Below, piece by piece: positions 8,574-16,883 of a stretch of DNA of 64,000 bases. Each line of letters starts with the position of its first letter. Position 1 is the stretch's first letter. Under the pieces are notes generated by a model. That model had not been told where the DNA came from. It saw only the letters and a program-made list of their open reading frames with translations, and did no database searches. A program made the position numbers and the translations under genes. The DNA is from Kitasatospora kifunensis. GTDB taxonomy: Bacteria > Actinomycetota > Actinomycetes > Streptomycetales > Streptomycetaceae. The DNA is taken from contig NZ_JACHJV010000001.1 of the NCBI RefSeq assembly GCF_014203855.1, positions 1,798,001 through 1,862,000 on the forward strand. Direction: 5' to 3'.

Positions 8574-9005
8574 ATGACGGACCTGGACATCGCGGAGGTG
8601 GCGCAGCGCGCCGGCGTTCGCGCCTCGACGCTGCGGTTCTACGAGGAGAAGGGGCTGATCGCTTCGGTCGGCAGGCGGGGTCTGCGCCGTCAGTTCGATC
8701 CCGGTGTACTGGAACGGCTGGCGCTGATCACGCTGGGCCGCGCCGCCGGCTTCTCACTCGACGAGATCGCGCGCATGTTCGCGCCGGATGGACAGCTGCG
8801 CATCGACCGACAACTGCTCACGACCAAGGCGGAGGAGCTGGACCGGACGATCCACCGGCTCGGCGTCCTGCGCGACGTCCTACGGCATGCCGCCGCCTGC
8901 CCCGCGCCAAGTCACCTGGACTGCCCCACCTTCCGCCACATCCTCCAGGCGGCCGCGTCCGGCGACATCGCGGCGCCGGGGAAACGGGCTCCGCAACAAC
9001 CGTGA
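8574..9005 (+). CDS. MerR-family transcriptional regulator
   Basis: 143 residues from ATG 8574. The N-terminal winged helix (DIAEVAQRAGVRASTLRFYEEKGLI) and the dimerisation helix (TKAEELDRTIHRLGVLRDVL) are typical of MerR proteins. The C-terminus has two cysteines in CPAPSHLDC, not the four-cysteine iron-sulfur cluster motif of SoxR, so it is SoxR-like in DNA-binding half only. It probably regulates the divergent methyltransferase through the operator at 8548-8565. The ATG follows the operator by only eight bases, consistent with a very short or absent leader. Confidence 0.92.
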   Translation: MTDLDIAEVAQRAGVRASTLRFYEEKGLIASVGRRGLRRQFDPGVLERLALITLGRAAGFSLDEIARMFAPDGQLRIDRQLLTTKAEELDRTIHRLGVLRDVLRHAAACPAPSHLDCPTFRHILQAAASGDIAAPGKRAPQQP

Positions 9006-9074
9006 AGCCGGATTGTCAGCGCCGTGTGCGAGGCTGCTGCGCGCTACCGGCGATCACGATGCGAAAGGTGTCCG

Positions 9075-9470
9075 ATGAGCACGAAGGCCAGCGGAACGTT
9101 CGACCTCACCTCGTTCGAGCCCGAGGTGCTCGACGAAGGACCGGGCGCCGCGCTCGGCCGGGTGCGGATCACCAAGGCCTTCCGGGGCGATCTGACCGGC
9201 ACGAGCACGGTGAACATGCTGTCGGTGGCCGACACCGAGGGCGCTCCCGTGGCCTACGTCGCCGTTGAGCGGTTCACGGGCGAACTGGGCGGCCGCAAGG
9301 GCTCCTTCGTCCTCCAGCACAGCGCGCCCGGCAGCCACGGTGAGCGGCTCGCGATCCAGGTCGTCCCGGGAACGGGCTCCGGTGAACTCACCGGGATCAC
9401 AGGCACGTTCGAGATCCTCCAGCCCGGGGACGGCAGCCACTCCTACGTCCTGGAGTACACCCTGGGCTGA
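9075..9470 (+). CDS. DUF3224 domain-containing protein
   Basis: 131 residues from ATG 9075 with GAAAGG eight bases upstream; the upstream in-frame extension lacks support. The all-beta sequence (KASGTFDLTSFEP, then GELTGITGTFEI) matches DUF3224, an allene-oxide-cyclase-like barrel of unknown function common in actinobacteria. It follows the MerR gene by 69 bp in the same direction and may be co-transcribed. It ends 13 bp before the convergent secreted protein gene. Confidence 0.88.
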   Translation: MSTKASGTFDLTSFEPEVLDEGPGAALGRVRITKAFRGDLTGTSTVNMLSVADTEGAPVAYVAVERFTGELGGRKGSFVLQHSAPGSHGERLAIQVVPGTGSGELTGITGTFEILQPGDGSHSYVLEYTLG

Positions 9471-9483
9471 CCGAACACGGGCC

Positions 9484-10038
9484 CTACAGCGGCGTGATGG
9501 TGATGATGTCGGCGAAGTCGAGGCTGGTGACGCCGCCGGGGGTCACGCAGGCGGCGAAGGCGGTGTTGAGTGCGGTGAACGTCTCGACCACGTGGTCGCC
9601 GGAGAACTCACCGGCGGTGACCGTGCCGGTCTCCGTGATCACGGTGTTGGACAGGCCGCGCACCACGGTCGCGGTGAAGGGGAACGAGGTGGACTGGCCG
9701 TCGTTCCAGTCCACCGTCTCCGTCCCGGTCTCGGTGATGAGCTGCGTGCAGCTCAGCTCGAGCAGGGCCGTCACATCCCGGCTGCCGGCCGTCGCGGCGG
9801 AACCGACCGGCAGGCAACTGCCCGTCGGGCTGTGGGCGTCGATGATGTCCAGGTCGCCGTCATCGACCACCGTGGTGGAGTGAACGGTGTCGGTCAGGCC
9901 AGGGGTGTAGGTGGTGTAGGTCCAACCGGTGCAGGTGATGGCGGGCGTGAGGTCGGCGTGGGCCGGGGCAGCGGTCGCCAGGAGGCCCGTGGCGGCGAGG
10001 GCCGGGGTCAGGATGAGGGCGAGCCTGCGAGTGAACAC
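9484..10038 (-). CDS. Secreted protein of unknown function
   Basis: 184 residues from GTG 10038 with GGGAG five bases upstream; the longer open frame to 10869 is only the antisense of a methyltransferase. A Sec signal peptide (TRRLALILTPALAATGLLATAAPAHA, cleavage near AHA) precedes a threonine-rich beta-type domain with four cysteines (TCTG, GSCLP, LSCTQL, AACVTP) that may form two disulfides. I recognise no catalytic motif. Confidence 0.8.
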   Translation of the reverse strand: MFTRRLALILTPALAATGLLATAAPAHADLTPAITCTGWTYTTYTPGLTDTVHSTTVVDDGDLDIIDAHSPTGSCLPVGSAATAGSRDVTALLELSCTQLITETGTETVDWNDGQSTSFPFTATVVRGLSNTVITETGTVTAGEFSGDHVVETFTALNTAFAACVTPGGVTSLDFADIITITPL

Positions 10039-10197
10039 GGTGTCTCCCTGTTTCTGGTGCGGCGGGACGTAGCGTCCTGCGGATCGGCTACCGCTGCCAG
10101 GGGCGTGCGGGAGCGCGGCGGGAGCGTCCTGGTGGGCGGCGGGGTGGCTTAACCTCGGGGGTGGACAGGTCAGTTCGCCTCGCGCAGGAGCCGCCGC

Positions 10198-10866
10198 ATG
10201 CCCCGCAATCCCCAGTCCTTCGACCATGTCGCCGAGGAGTACGAGCGGCTGCACGAGCTGGTCGGTGATCCGGTGGGCGAGTGGCTGCCGAAGGTGCTGC
10301 CAGCGACGGGTGGGCGGGCGCTGGATATCGGGTGCGGGGGTGGGCGACATGCCGTGGTGCTCGCAGAGCATTACCGGGAAGTCGACGCCATCGACGTTTC
10401 GGGCCCGATGATCGAGCTGGCTCGCCGTAAGCGGCCACGCGCCAATGTCAGCTACCGGGCCGGCGACCTGCTCGACACCACCGGCCCGTACGACTTCGTG
10501 CTCAGCGCGGCGACCCTGCACCACGTGCCGGACCTCGGCGCGGCGCTGCGGCACGTCCGATCGCTGGTCGCGCCGGGCGGGCGGGCCGTGCTGATCGACA
10601 CCGTCTCCCCTCGCGCGGCCACGCCGCGCTGGTGGCTGTACTGCGGCTCGGTGCGCAAGCTCGCGCAGCACGTGGTGGCGCGCGGGCCGGGCGTGGCCTG
10701 GGAGATCTTCCGGCTCTCCACCGGTGACTGGCTGGAGCACCGGGCCAGCGACCGCTACCTCAGCCGGGAGGGGTTCGACCACGCGTACGGCACCGTCTTC
10801 CCAAAGGCGCGCTTCCAGCCCGTCGGGCGGGCGCAGGGCATGGTCTGGGACGCGCCGGGCGAGTAG
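10198..10866 (+). CDS. Class I SAM-dependent methyltransferase
   Basis: 222 residues from ATG 10198 with CAGGAG seven bases upstream. Motif I (ALDIGCGGGRHAVVLA), the acidic residue after beta-2 (VDAIDVSGPMI) and the post-II FVLSAATLHHVPD segment place it in the Methyltransf_11/25 group. It stands alone between a secreted protein gene on the opposite strand and a VOC protein downstream; its substrate is unknown. Confidence 0.9.
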   Translation: MPRNPQSFDHVAEEYERLHELVGDPVGEWLPKVLPATGGRALDIGCGGGRHAVVLAEHYREVDAIDVSGPMIELARRKRPRANVSYRAGDLLDTTGPYDFVLSAATLHHVPDLGAALRHVRSLVAPGGRAVLIDTVSPRAATPRWWLYCGSVRKLAQHVVARGPGVAWEIFRLSTGDWLEHRASDRYLSREGFDHAYGTVFPKARFQPVGRAQGMVWDAPGE

Positions 10867-10931
10867 CACGCTCGCGAGGCCGCACTGCGCGCGCGACGAT
10901 GGAGGCGATGCCCAGGCAAGAGGAGGCGCGC

Positions 10932-11414
10932 ATGACTACCGACGGTTTCACCACCTGTCTGTGGTTCGACGGGCAGGCCGAGGAGGCCGCGAACTACTAC
11001 GTCTCGATCTTCAAGGACGGGAAGCTGGGGCGGATCGGCCGCTACACCGAGGCGGGTCCCGGGCCGGCGGGCAGTGTGCTGGCCGTCGAGTTCGAGATCA
11101 ACGGTCAGCGATTCGTCGGCCTGAACGGCGGACCTCAGTTCACCTTCAGTGAGGCCATCTCGTTCCAGATCGGCTGCGCGGACCAGGCGGAGGTGGACTA
11201 CTACTGGGCCAAGCTCACCGAGAACGGCGGCCAGGAGGGCCCCTGCGGCTGGCTGAAGGACAGGTACGGCGTCTCCTGGCAGGTCGTCCCGACCCTGCTG
11301 CTCGATCTGGTCAGCGACCCGGATCCGGAGAAGGCCGTCCGGACCACCCAGGCGATGTTCGCGATGGGCAAGCTCGACATCGCCGCTTTGCAGAAGGCCT
11401 ACGACGGCGGCTGA
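10932..11414 (+). CDS. VOC-superfamily PhnB-like protein
   Basis: 160 residues. ATG 10932 is chosen over the longer frame from 10899 because GAGGAGG lies five bases before it. The sequence (TTCLWFDGQAEEAANYY, then YWAKLTENGG and CGWLKDRYGVSWQVVP) matches the PhnB / 3-demethylubiquinone-methyltransferase-like VOC domain family. Despite that old family name, these proteins are not shown to be methyltransferases; a small-molecule binding or isomerase-type role is likely. Downstream is a hairpin terminator. Confidence 0.88.
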   Translation: MTTDGFTTCLWFDGQAEEAANYYVSIFKDGKLGRIGRYTEAGPGPAGSVLAVEFEINGQRFVGLNGGPQFTFSEAISFQIGCADQAEVDYYWAKLTENGGQEGPCGWLKDRYGVSWQVVPTLLLDLVSDPDPEKAVRTTQAMFAMGKLDIAALQKAYDGG

Positions 11415-11442
11415 CCGGAGCTACGAAAAGACGGAAACAGAA

Positions 11443-11475
11443 AAGCGCTGATCCCTGGTGCAGGGGTCAGCGCTT
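11443..11475 (+). terminator. Hairpin between VOC gene and helR
   Basis: AAGCGCTGA and TCAGCGCTT pair and extend through TCCC/GGGG to a 13-bp stem with a 7-nt loop, followed by a T-rich stretch. It starts 29 bp after the VOC stop, so the simple reading is a rho-independent terminator of that gene. It is also in the 5' region of helR and might act as an attenuator if transcription starts upstream. Confidence 0.75.
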
Positions 11476-11558
11476 CGTTTATGCTTATCGATTGAGCCCA
11501 ATCGGACGAGGACTCAAAGACTAATTCCTGAGGCTATTCTAGCGACAAGGAAACCGAA

Positions 11559-13826
11559 TTGTCAAGCAGCGAATCAGGCATGGAACAGGCTTACGTCACC
11601 ACCCTCTACACCCATCTCGATCGGCTGCGCGCGCACCTCGCCGCCCGCCTCGACCAGACGTTGTCGCAGGTCAGCACCGGTCACCAGACGCTCACCGAGC
11701 GGGAGACGGCGGCCGCCGAGTATGCCGAGCAGCTCGCCCGGGCGAACGCGGTGGAGTACGGGCTCTGTTTCGGGCGGCTCGATCTGACGGACGGCCAGGT
11801 CCGCTACATCGGCCGCCTCGGACTGCGCGAGGAAAGCGCCGACGAACCGCTGCTGATCGACTGGCGGGCACCGGCCGCCCGGCCCTTCTACGTCGCCACC
11901 GGATTCGCCCCGGAGGGCGTCTGGCGGCGCCGGCACCTGAGCACCGAGGGGCGCCGGGTGGTCGACCTGCGGGACGAGGTGCTCGACCTGACCGACCCGC
12001 GCCGACCCACCGGTGAGGCCGCCCTGCTGGCCGCGCTGAACGCGACCCGCACCGGGCGGATGAGCGACATCGTGGCCACCGTCCAGGCCGAGCAGGACCA
12101 GGTGATCCGCGCCGACCACCACGGCACGCTGGTGGTGCAGGGCGGGCCGGGGACGGGCAAGACCGCCGTCGCCCTGCACCGGGCCGCCTATCTGCTCTAC
12201 ACCCGCCGTGAGCTGCTGGCCAAGCGGGTGGTGCTGATCATCGGGCCGAACGCCGCCTTCCTGCACTACATCGGGCAGGTGCTGCCCTCGCTCGGCGAGA
12301 CCGGGGTGCGGCTGGCGACGATCGGCGAGCTCTATCCCGGGGTCAGCGCCGACCGCGCCGAGCCGGCGGCGGCCGCCGAGCTCAAGGGGCGCCCGGTGAT
12401 GGTGGACGTACTCGCGGCTGCCGTCCGCGACCGGCAGTGGGTGCCGGGGTGGGCGCCCGAGGAGGCGCTGGAAGTGGTGTTCGAGGGCGAGGTGCTGCGG
12501 CTGACCCGCCCGGTCTGCGCAGGAGCACGCGGCGCCGCCCGCGACACCGGGCTGACGCACAATCAGGCCAGGCCGTTCCTGGTTGAGTTGATCGTGGACG
12601 CGCTGGCCCGGCAGTACGCGGACCTGATCGGGGCCGACCCGTTCGGCGGCGAGAACCTGCTCGACGAGGAGAGCATCGCCACCATCCGCGAGGAGCTGAG
12701 GGCCAGTTCGCAGGTCCGGCAGGCCATCGACCGGCTCTGGCCGGCGCTGACCCCGCAGCGGCTGCTGACCGACCTGTTCGGCAGCGTCGAGCGGCTCGTC
12801 ACGGCCGCCCCACAACTCACGGCGGCCGAGCGGCAGGCGCTGTGGCGCGCGCCCGGCGGGGGCTGGAGCACGGCGGACGTCCCCTTGCTGGACGAGGCCG
12901 CCGAGTTGCTCGGTCCCGACGAGCAGGCCAGGCAGGCCCACGAGGCCCACCAGGAGCGGGCGTACCGGCGGCGCCTTACGTACGCGCGCGGCGTGCTCGA
13001 TCTCGCCTACGGCTCGCGCTCGGTGGACCTGGAGGACGGCGAGGAGGCCGAACTCCTCTCCGCCTTCGACCTGGTGGACGCCGAGCGGCTGGCCGAGCGG
13101 CACGAGACGCCGGACCACCGCACCGCCGCCGAGCGCGCGGCGGCCGACCGTGGCTGGGTGTACGGTCACCTCATCGTGGACGAGGCACAGGACCTCTCCG
13201 CCCTGGCCTGGCGGATGCTGATGCGGCGCTGCCCCAGCCGCTCGATGACGCTGGTCGGGGACCTGGCGCAGACCGGCGAACCGGGCGGCGCCGACTCCTG
13301 GCAGTCGGCGCTCGGCCCGTATCTGGGCGACCGCTGGCGGCTGGCCAAACTGGAGGTCAACTACCGTTCCTCCACCGAGATCGCGGCCGTGGCGGCCGAT
13401 GTGCTGGCAGCGCTCGACCCGCGGCTCGAAGCGCCGCGCCCGGTGCGCGCCACCGGGGTGCGGCCGTGGCGGCTGCGTCTGGCGGACGACGCACGGTACG
13501 CGCAGGCGCTGGCCACTCCGGTGGCGCGGGAGGTGGCGGACGGCGGGCTGGTCGCGGTGCTGGCCCCGAGCACCGCGACCGACGAGATCCGAAAGGAACT
13601 ATCCTCGGAGATCAGTGTTCTGACGGTGCGTCAGGCCAAGGGGCTGGAGTTCGACTCGGTGATCGTGGCCGACCCGGCGGGCATCGTCGCCGAGTCGCCG
13701 CGCGGGCTGAACGACCTCTACGTCGCACTGACCCGGGCCACCCAGCGCCTCGGGGTGGTGCACCTGGGCGAGTTGCCCGCGCCGCTGCGGGCGGAGCGGT
13801 TCGACCAGCTCTCCCCGGATGACTGA
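11559..13826 (+). CDS. helR: RNA polymerase-recycling ATPase HelR (HelD family, SF1 helicase-like)
   Basis: 755 residues from TTG 11559, which has AAGGA seven bases upstream, whereas ATG 11580 has no ribosome-binding site. An N-terminal coiled region (EQAYVTTLYTHLDRLRAHL) is followed by an SF1 motor: Walker A GGPGTGKT (about 196), Walker B LIVDEAQD, and motif VRQAKGLEFDSVIVADP near the end. HelD-family proteins pull stalled RNA polymerase off DNA, and HelR displaces rifamycins from the polymerase. The 755-residue length and sequence style fit HelR; separating it from HelD paralogues needs a tree. A TATTCT -10 candidate at 11535-11540 would give a very short leader. Confidence 0.9.
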   Translation: MSSSESGMEQAYVTTLYTHLDRLRAHLAARLDQTLSQVSTGHQTLTERETAAAEYAEQLARANAVEYGLCFGRLDLTDGQVRYIGRLGLREESADEPLLIDWRAPAARPFYVATGFAPEGVWRRRHLSTEGRRVVDLRDEVLDLTDPRRPTGEAALLAALNATRTGRMSDIVATVQAEQDQVIRADHHGTLVVQGGPGTGKTAVALHRAAYLLYTRRELLAKRVVLIIGPNAAFLHYIGQVLPSLGETGVRLATIGELYPGVSADRAEPAAAAELKGRPVMVDVLAAAVRDRQWVPGWAPEEALEVVFEGEVLRLTRPVCAGARGAARDTGLTHNQARPFLVELIVDALARQYADLIGADPFGGENLLDEESIATIREELRASSQVRQAIDRLWPALTPQRLLTDLFGSVERLVTAAPQLTAAERQALWRAPGGGWSTADVPLLDEAAELLGPDEQARQAHEAHQERAYRRRLTYARGVLDLAYGSRSVDLEDGEEAELLSAFDLVDAERLAERHETPDHRTAAERAAADRGWVYGHLIVDEAQDLSALAWRMLMRRCPSRSMTLVGDLAQTGEPGGADSWQSALGPYLGDRWRLAKLEVNYRSSTEIAAVAADVLAALDPRLEAPRPVRATGVRPWRLRLADDARYAQALATPVAREVADGGLVAVLAPSTATDEIRKELSSEISVLTVRQAKGLEFDSVIVADPAGIVAESPRGLNDLYVALTRATQRLGVVHLGELPAPLRAERFDQLSPDD

Positions 13827-13833
13827 CACATCG

Positions 13834-15282
13834 TCAATCATGCTCGGTGGCGGTGGCGGGAGAGTCAGCCCGTCGCCCCACGTGGTTGAAGAGCAGGTTC
13901 AAGGTGATCGCCGCCAGGCAGCCCGCCGAGATCCCCGAGCTCAGGATGGTCGCGATCTGCTGCGGGAACGCGTGGTAGAAGCCCGGGTAGGCGATCGGGA
14001 ACACCCCGAGCGCCAGGCTCACCGCCACGATCAGTGCGTTCGACCCGGCCGCCAGGTCGGCCTTGCCCAGCGTCCGCAGCCCCGCCACCGCGACCGAGCC
14101 GAAGAGCACCACCCCGGCCCCGCCCAGCACCGGCTGCGGGACCAGCGAGACCAGGCCGCCGACCACCGGCATCAGACCCATCACGATCAGGAACCCGCCG
14201 CCGAGCGCCACCACGAACCGGCTGCGGATCTTCGTCAGCGCCACCAGACCGATGTTCTGCGCGAAGGCCGAGCAGATGAAGCCGTTGAACACCCCACCGA
14301 CCATGGTGGCCAGGCCGTCCGCCCGCAGGCCGGCCGCGATGGTGCGGGAGTCGGCGGGACGCTCCACCACCTCGCCGAGCGCGATCATGTCGGCGGTGGA
14401 CTCGGTCATCGCGACCAGCATCACCACCAGCATCGAGACGATCGAGGCGACCTCGAAGCGCGGCGCACCGAAGGCGAACGGATGCGGCAGCTCGAAGACC
14501 GGCAGCGCGCTGAGCTGGTGCAGGTTCACCTTGCCGAACGGGATCGCCACCAGGGTGCCGATCAGCAGGCCGAACAGGATCGCGATGCGCTGCAGGAAAC
14601 CGCGCAGGAACCGGTTGAGCAGCAGCACGGCGAGCAGCGTGCTGCCCGCCAGCGCGAGGTTGCCCACCGAGCCGTAGCCGCGCGCCTGCGCGTCGCCGCC
14701 CTGCGCCCAGTTGCCGGCCACCGGCAGCAGCGAGACGCCGATCAGGGTGATCACCGTGCCGCTGACCACCGGTGGGAAGAATCTGACCAGTCGACAGAGC
14801 AGCGGCGCCAGCAGGAAGCAGGCCAGCCCCGCGATCAGGGTGGAGCCGAAGATCAGTGGCAGCGCGGCCCCCTTCTTCGCCTCCACCACGGCCAGCACCG
14901 GCGAGACGGTGGCGAACGAGACGCCGTTGACGAACGGCAGCCGGGAGCCGATCCGCCACACCCCGAGGGTCTGCAGCAGGGTCGCGACACCGGCGATGAA
15001 GAGGTTCGCGGCCAGCAGGGTGGTCAGTTGGGACGGCGTGAGGCCGACCGCGCCGCCGATGATCAGCGGCGGCGCGGCGACGCCCGCGTACATGCTGGCC
15101 ACGTGCTGCAGCGCGACCGCCGACATCCGCCCGAGCGGCAGCATCTCGTCCACGGGATGCGGCACGCTCGGCTCGGCGGCACCAGGCGCGGCGCCACCCT
15201 GCTCGGTGGCACCAGGCGCGGCGGCACCAGGCGCGGGGCAGGCGGCGGTGTCCGGCTGCGACAACAAGTCCTGACGGCCCAT
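13834..15282 (-). CDS. NCS2-family xanthine/uric acid permease
   Basis: 482 residues from ATG 15282 with GGAGGG nine bases upstream. After a 60-residue cytoplasmic N-terminus rich in Ala-Pro-Gly repeats come about 14 membrane segments. The signature QNIGLVALTKIRSR matches the purine branch of nucleobase:cation symporter-2, and the ATADMIALGE-like loop (ESTADMIALGEVVERP) fits xanthine/uric acid carriers rather than uracil carriers. It ends seven bases from the convergent helR stop. A palindrome 190 bp upstream (15471-15488) may be an operator. The N-terminal repeats are unusual for the family. Confidence 0.9.
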   Translation of the reverse strand: MGRQDLLSQPDTAACPAPGAAAPGATEQGGAAPGAAEPSVPHPVDEMLPLGRMSAVALQHVASMYAGVAAPPLIIGGAVGLTPSQLTTLLAANLFIAGVATLLQTLGVWRIGSRLPFVNGVSFATVSPVLAVVEAKKGAALPLIFGSTLIAGLACFLLAPLLCRLVRFFPPVVSGTVITLIGVSLLPVAGNWAQGGDAQARGYGSVGNLALAGSTLLAVLLLNRFLRGFLQRIAILFGLLIGTLVAIPFGKVNLHQLSALPVFELPHPFAFGAPRFEVASIVSMLVVMLVAMTESTADMIALGEVVERPADSRTIAAGLRADGLATMVGGVFNGFICSAFAQNIGLVALTKIRSRFVVALGGGFLIVMGLMPVVGGLVSLVPQPVLGGAGVVLFGSVAVAGLRTLGKADLAAGSNALIVAVSLALGVFPIAYPGFYHAFPQQIATILSSGISAGCLAAITLNLLFNHVGRRADSPATATEHD

Positions 15283-15600
15283 GACTGTGGTCCCTCCACA
15301 TCTGACCGATGGTGGCTTCGGGTCCGGGTACGACGACCGAAGTGCGGGACGGAGCACGGTGACGCTGGGACGACCCTGGCGGACGGCGGGGCAGCCGCCC
15401 GCCCACCGGCACCTGCGGCGAACAGGTCCGGCCCAGGCGAGCAGAAAGCGGGCGAGCAAGAATCCACATAGCGGAAACGAACTTCCGCGGTGCAGTGAAT
15501 CTAGGAAGTGGTGCCCGACTCGTCAATAGCTCTCGCAGGATCAGCGGCGGCCGCACCCACTCTTGGACCTTTCTCCAAGCCACCAGCCCGGCGGACCCTC
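15283..15600. promoter_or_regulatory. 318-bp leader/promoter region upstream of the permease
   Basis: No gene is seen. GCGGAA (15471-15476) and TTCCGC (15483-15488) form an inverted repeat around ACGAAC, a candidate repressor site for the purine permease. No purine riboswitch core is recognisable. Confidence 0.4.
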
Positions 15601-16602
15601 TCAGTAGCGCATCCCCATGGCCGCGGTCACCTCGGCCAGCGTCGCCTGCGCCACCTCGTTCGCCCGCGCGTTGCCGCGGGCCAGCACCTCGCGCAGGTGG
15701 CCGCGGTCGCCCGTCAGCTCGGCGCGCCGGCGCCGGATCGGCCGCAGGTGCTCGTTGACCACCTCGGTGACCAGCTCCTTGAGGGCGCTCGCCCCGCCGT
15801 CGCCGATGTCCTCGGCCACCTCCTGTGGGGCGCGGATCTGGCAGAGCGCGGCCAGTTGCAGCAGGCTGGCGACCTCGGGGCGATGCAGCGGGTCGAAGGT
15901 GATCCGCCGCTCGGTGTCGGTCTTGGCCCCGCGCAGCAGCCGGGCCGTCTCGTCCTCGTTCGCGCCCAGGGCGATCGCGTTGCCACGGCTCTTGCTCATC
16001 TTGCCGCCGTCGGTGCCCAGCAGCATCGGCAGCGCCGACAGCAGCGCCTGTGGTTCCGGGAAGAGCGGCGAGGCGCCGCCTGGATAGCGGGCGTTGAAGC
16101 GGCGGGCGATGGTGCGGGCCACCTCCAGGTGGGGCAGCTGGTCCTGGCCGACCGGCACCAGGGCGGCCTTGCAGAACAGGATGTCGGCGGCCTGGTGCAC
16201 GGGGTAGGTCAGCATCAGGCCGCTCACCTGGGACTGGCGCGAGTGCGCGATCTCGTCCTTGACCGTGGGGTTGCGCTGCAGTTCGGCGGTGCTGATCAGG
16301 GAGAGGAAGGGCAGCAGCAGTTGGTTGAGGGCCGGCACGGAACTGTGCGTGAAGATCACCGCACGCTCGGCGTCGATCCCCACCGCCAGGTAGTCGAGCA
16401 GCAACTCCTCGACGTACTCAGCGAGTCGGTCGGCCACGTCGCGGTCGGTGAGCACCTGGTAGTCGGGGATCACCACGAACAGCTCGGCGCCCTCGGCCTG
16501 CAGGCGGACCCGGTTCTGCAAGGAGCCGAAGTAGTGGCCCAGATGGAGCGGTCCGGTGGGGCGGTCGCCGGTCAGTACGCGGGGGCGGGGCTCGATCGTC
16601 AT
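15601..16602 (-). CDS. trpS: Tryptophanyl-tRNA synthetase, attenuator-controlled
   Basis: 333 residues from ATG 16602 with AGGAGA upstream. Class I signatures are present: HLGH (about residues 20-23) and KMSKS (about 200), with the tryptophan-pocket region QVSGLMLTYPVHQAADIL. Length matches bacterial TrpRS. The gene is preceded by a leader peptide with two tandem Trp codons and mutually exclusive hairpins, as described for the auxiliary indolmycin-resistant TrpRS1 of Streptomyces coelicolor, so this is probably the inducible resistance copy, with a housekeeping trpS elsewhere. Resistance itself cannot be read directly from the protein here. Confidence 0.95.
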   Translation of the reverse strand: MTIEPRPRVLTGDRPTGPLHLGHYFGSLQNRVRLQAEGAELFVVIPDYQVLTDRDVADRLAEYVEELLLDYLAVGIDAERAVIFTHSSVPALNQLLLPFLSLISTAELQRNPTVKDEIAHSRQSQVSGLMLTYPVHQAADILFCKAALVPVGQDQLPHLEVARTIARRFNARYPGGASPLFPEPQALLSALPMLLGTDGGKMSKSRGNAIALGANEDETARLLRGAKTDTERRITFDPLHRPEVASLLQLAALCQIRAPQEVAEDIGDGGASALKELVTEVVNEHLRPIRRRRAELTGDRGHLREVLARGNARANEVAQATLAEVTAAMGMRY

Positions 16603-16668
16603 CTGCTTCTCCTGAGGGTGACACGGGGCGGCCGTCCGGCGCGGGCCCGTGCGGTGGAGCAAGCAGAA

Positions 16669-16690
16669 GGGCCGTCCGTCCGGACGGCCC
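16669..16690 (-). terminator. Attenuator terminator hairpin of trpS
   Basis: GGGCCGTCC (16669-16677) and GGACGGCCC (16682-16690) form a 9-bp stem with a 4-nt loop, between the leader peptide and trpS. On the minus strand it is followed by TTCTGCTT, a weak T-tract. Its upstream arm can instead pair with the antiterminator arm at 16709-16716. Confidence 0.85.
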
Positions 16691-16708
16691 AGGGCATGGT
16701 GTATGCGC

Positions 16709-16726
16709 GGCCGTCCTAGGACGGCC
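16709..16726 (-). promoter_or_regulatory. Competing hairpin overlapping the end of the trp leader peptide
   Basis: The perfect palindrome GGCCGTCCTAGGACGGCC covers the last codons and stop of the leader. Its downstream arm GGACGGCC is complementary to the upstream arm of the terminator, so a ribosome stalled on the Trp codons (16725-16730) would free it to form an antiterminator. Confidence 0.85.
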
Positions 16727-16757
16727 ACCAGCTGATCGGGGGCATCGGTGTGCGCAT
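16716..16757 (-). CDS. Trp leader peptide MRTPMPPISWWPS
   Basis: A 13-residue ORF from ATG 16757 to TAG 16716-16718 with two adjacent UGG codons. It lies 114 bp upstream of trpS and is followed by interchangeable hairpins. This is the classical layout of ribosome-mediated transcription attenuation: shortage of charged tRNA-Trp stalls the ribosome and lets trpS be transcribed. The peptide itself needs no function. Confidence 0.9.
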   Translation of the reverse strand: MRTPMPPISWWPS

Positions 16758-16883
16758 GGGGACCACTGTAGCTGTTGCGAACCCTCCCAAGCATTCAGTG
16801 GGGCGCTGAATTCCGTTCACCGGGTGGGGGTAGGCGGCCGCTAGCGTGAGCGGCCGTCAACGACCCCTAGGCGAGGAGTTCCT

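Noticed and set aside
9484..10869. A 461-codon open frame on the minus strand
   Set aside because: Only the last 184 codons encode the secreted protein; the rest is antisense to the methyltransferase at 10198-10866 and has no coding character.
13819..15471. A 550-codon plus-strand open frame over the permease
   Set aside because: Composition is rich in Arg, Gln, His and Asp without domains, as expected for the antisense of a high-GC membrane protein gene.
15283..15600. Purine riboswitch upstream of the permease
   Set aside because: No conserved three-way-junction core was recognisable; only a short palindrome is present.
16603..16794. N-terminal extension of TrpRS in the same frame
   Set aside because: It runs through the attenuator; ATG 16602 with AGGAGA matches the family start.
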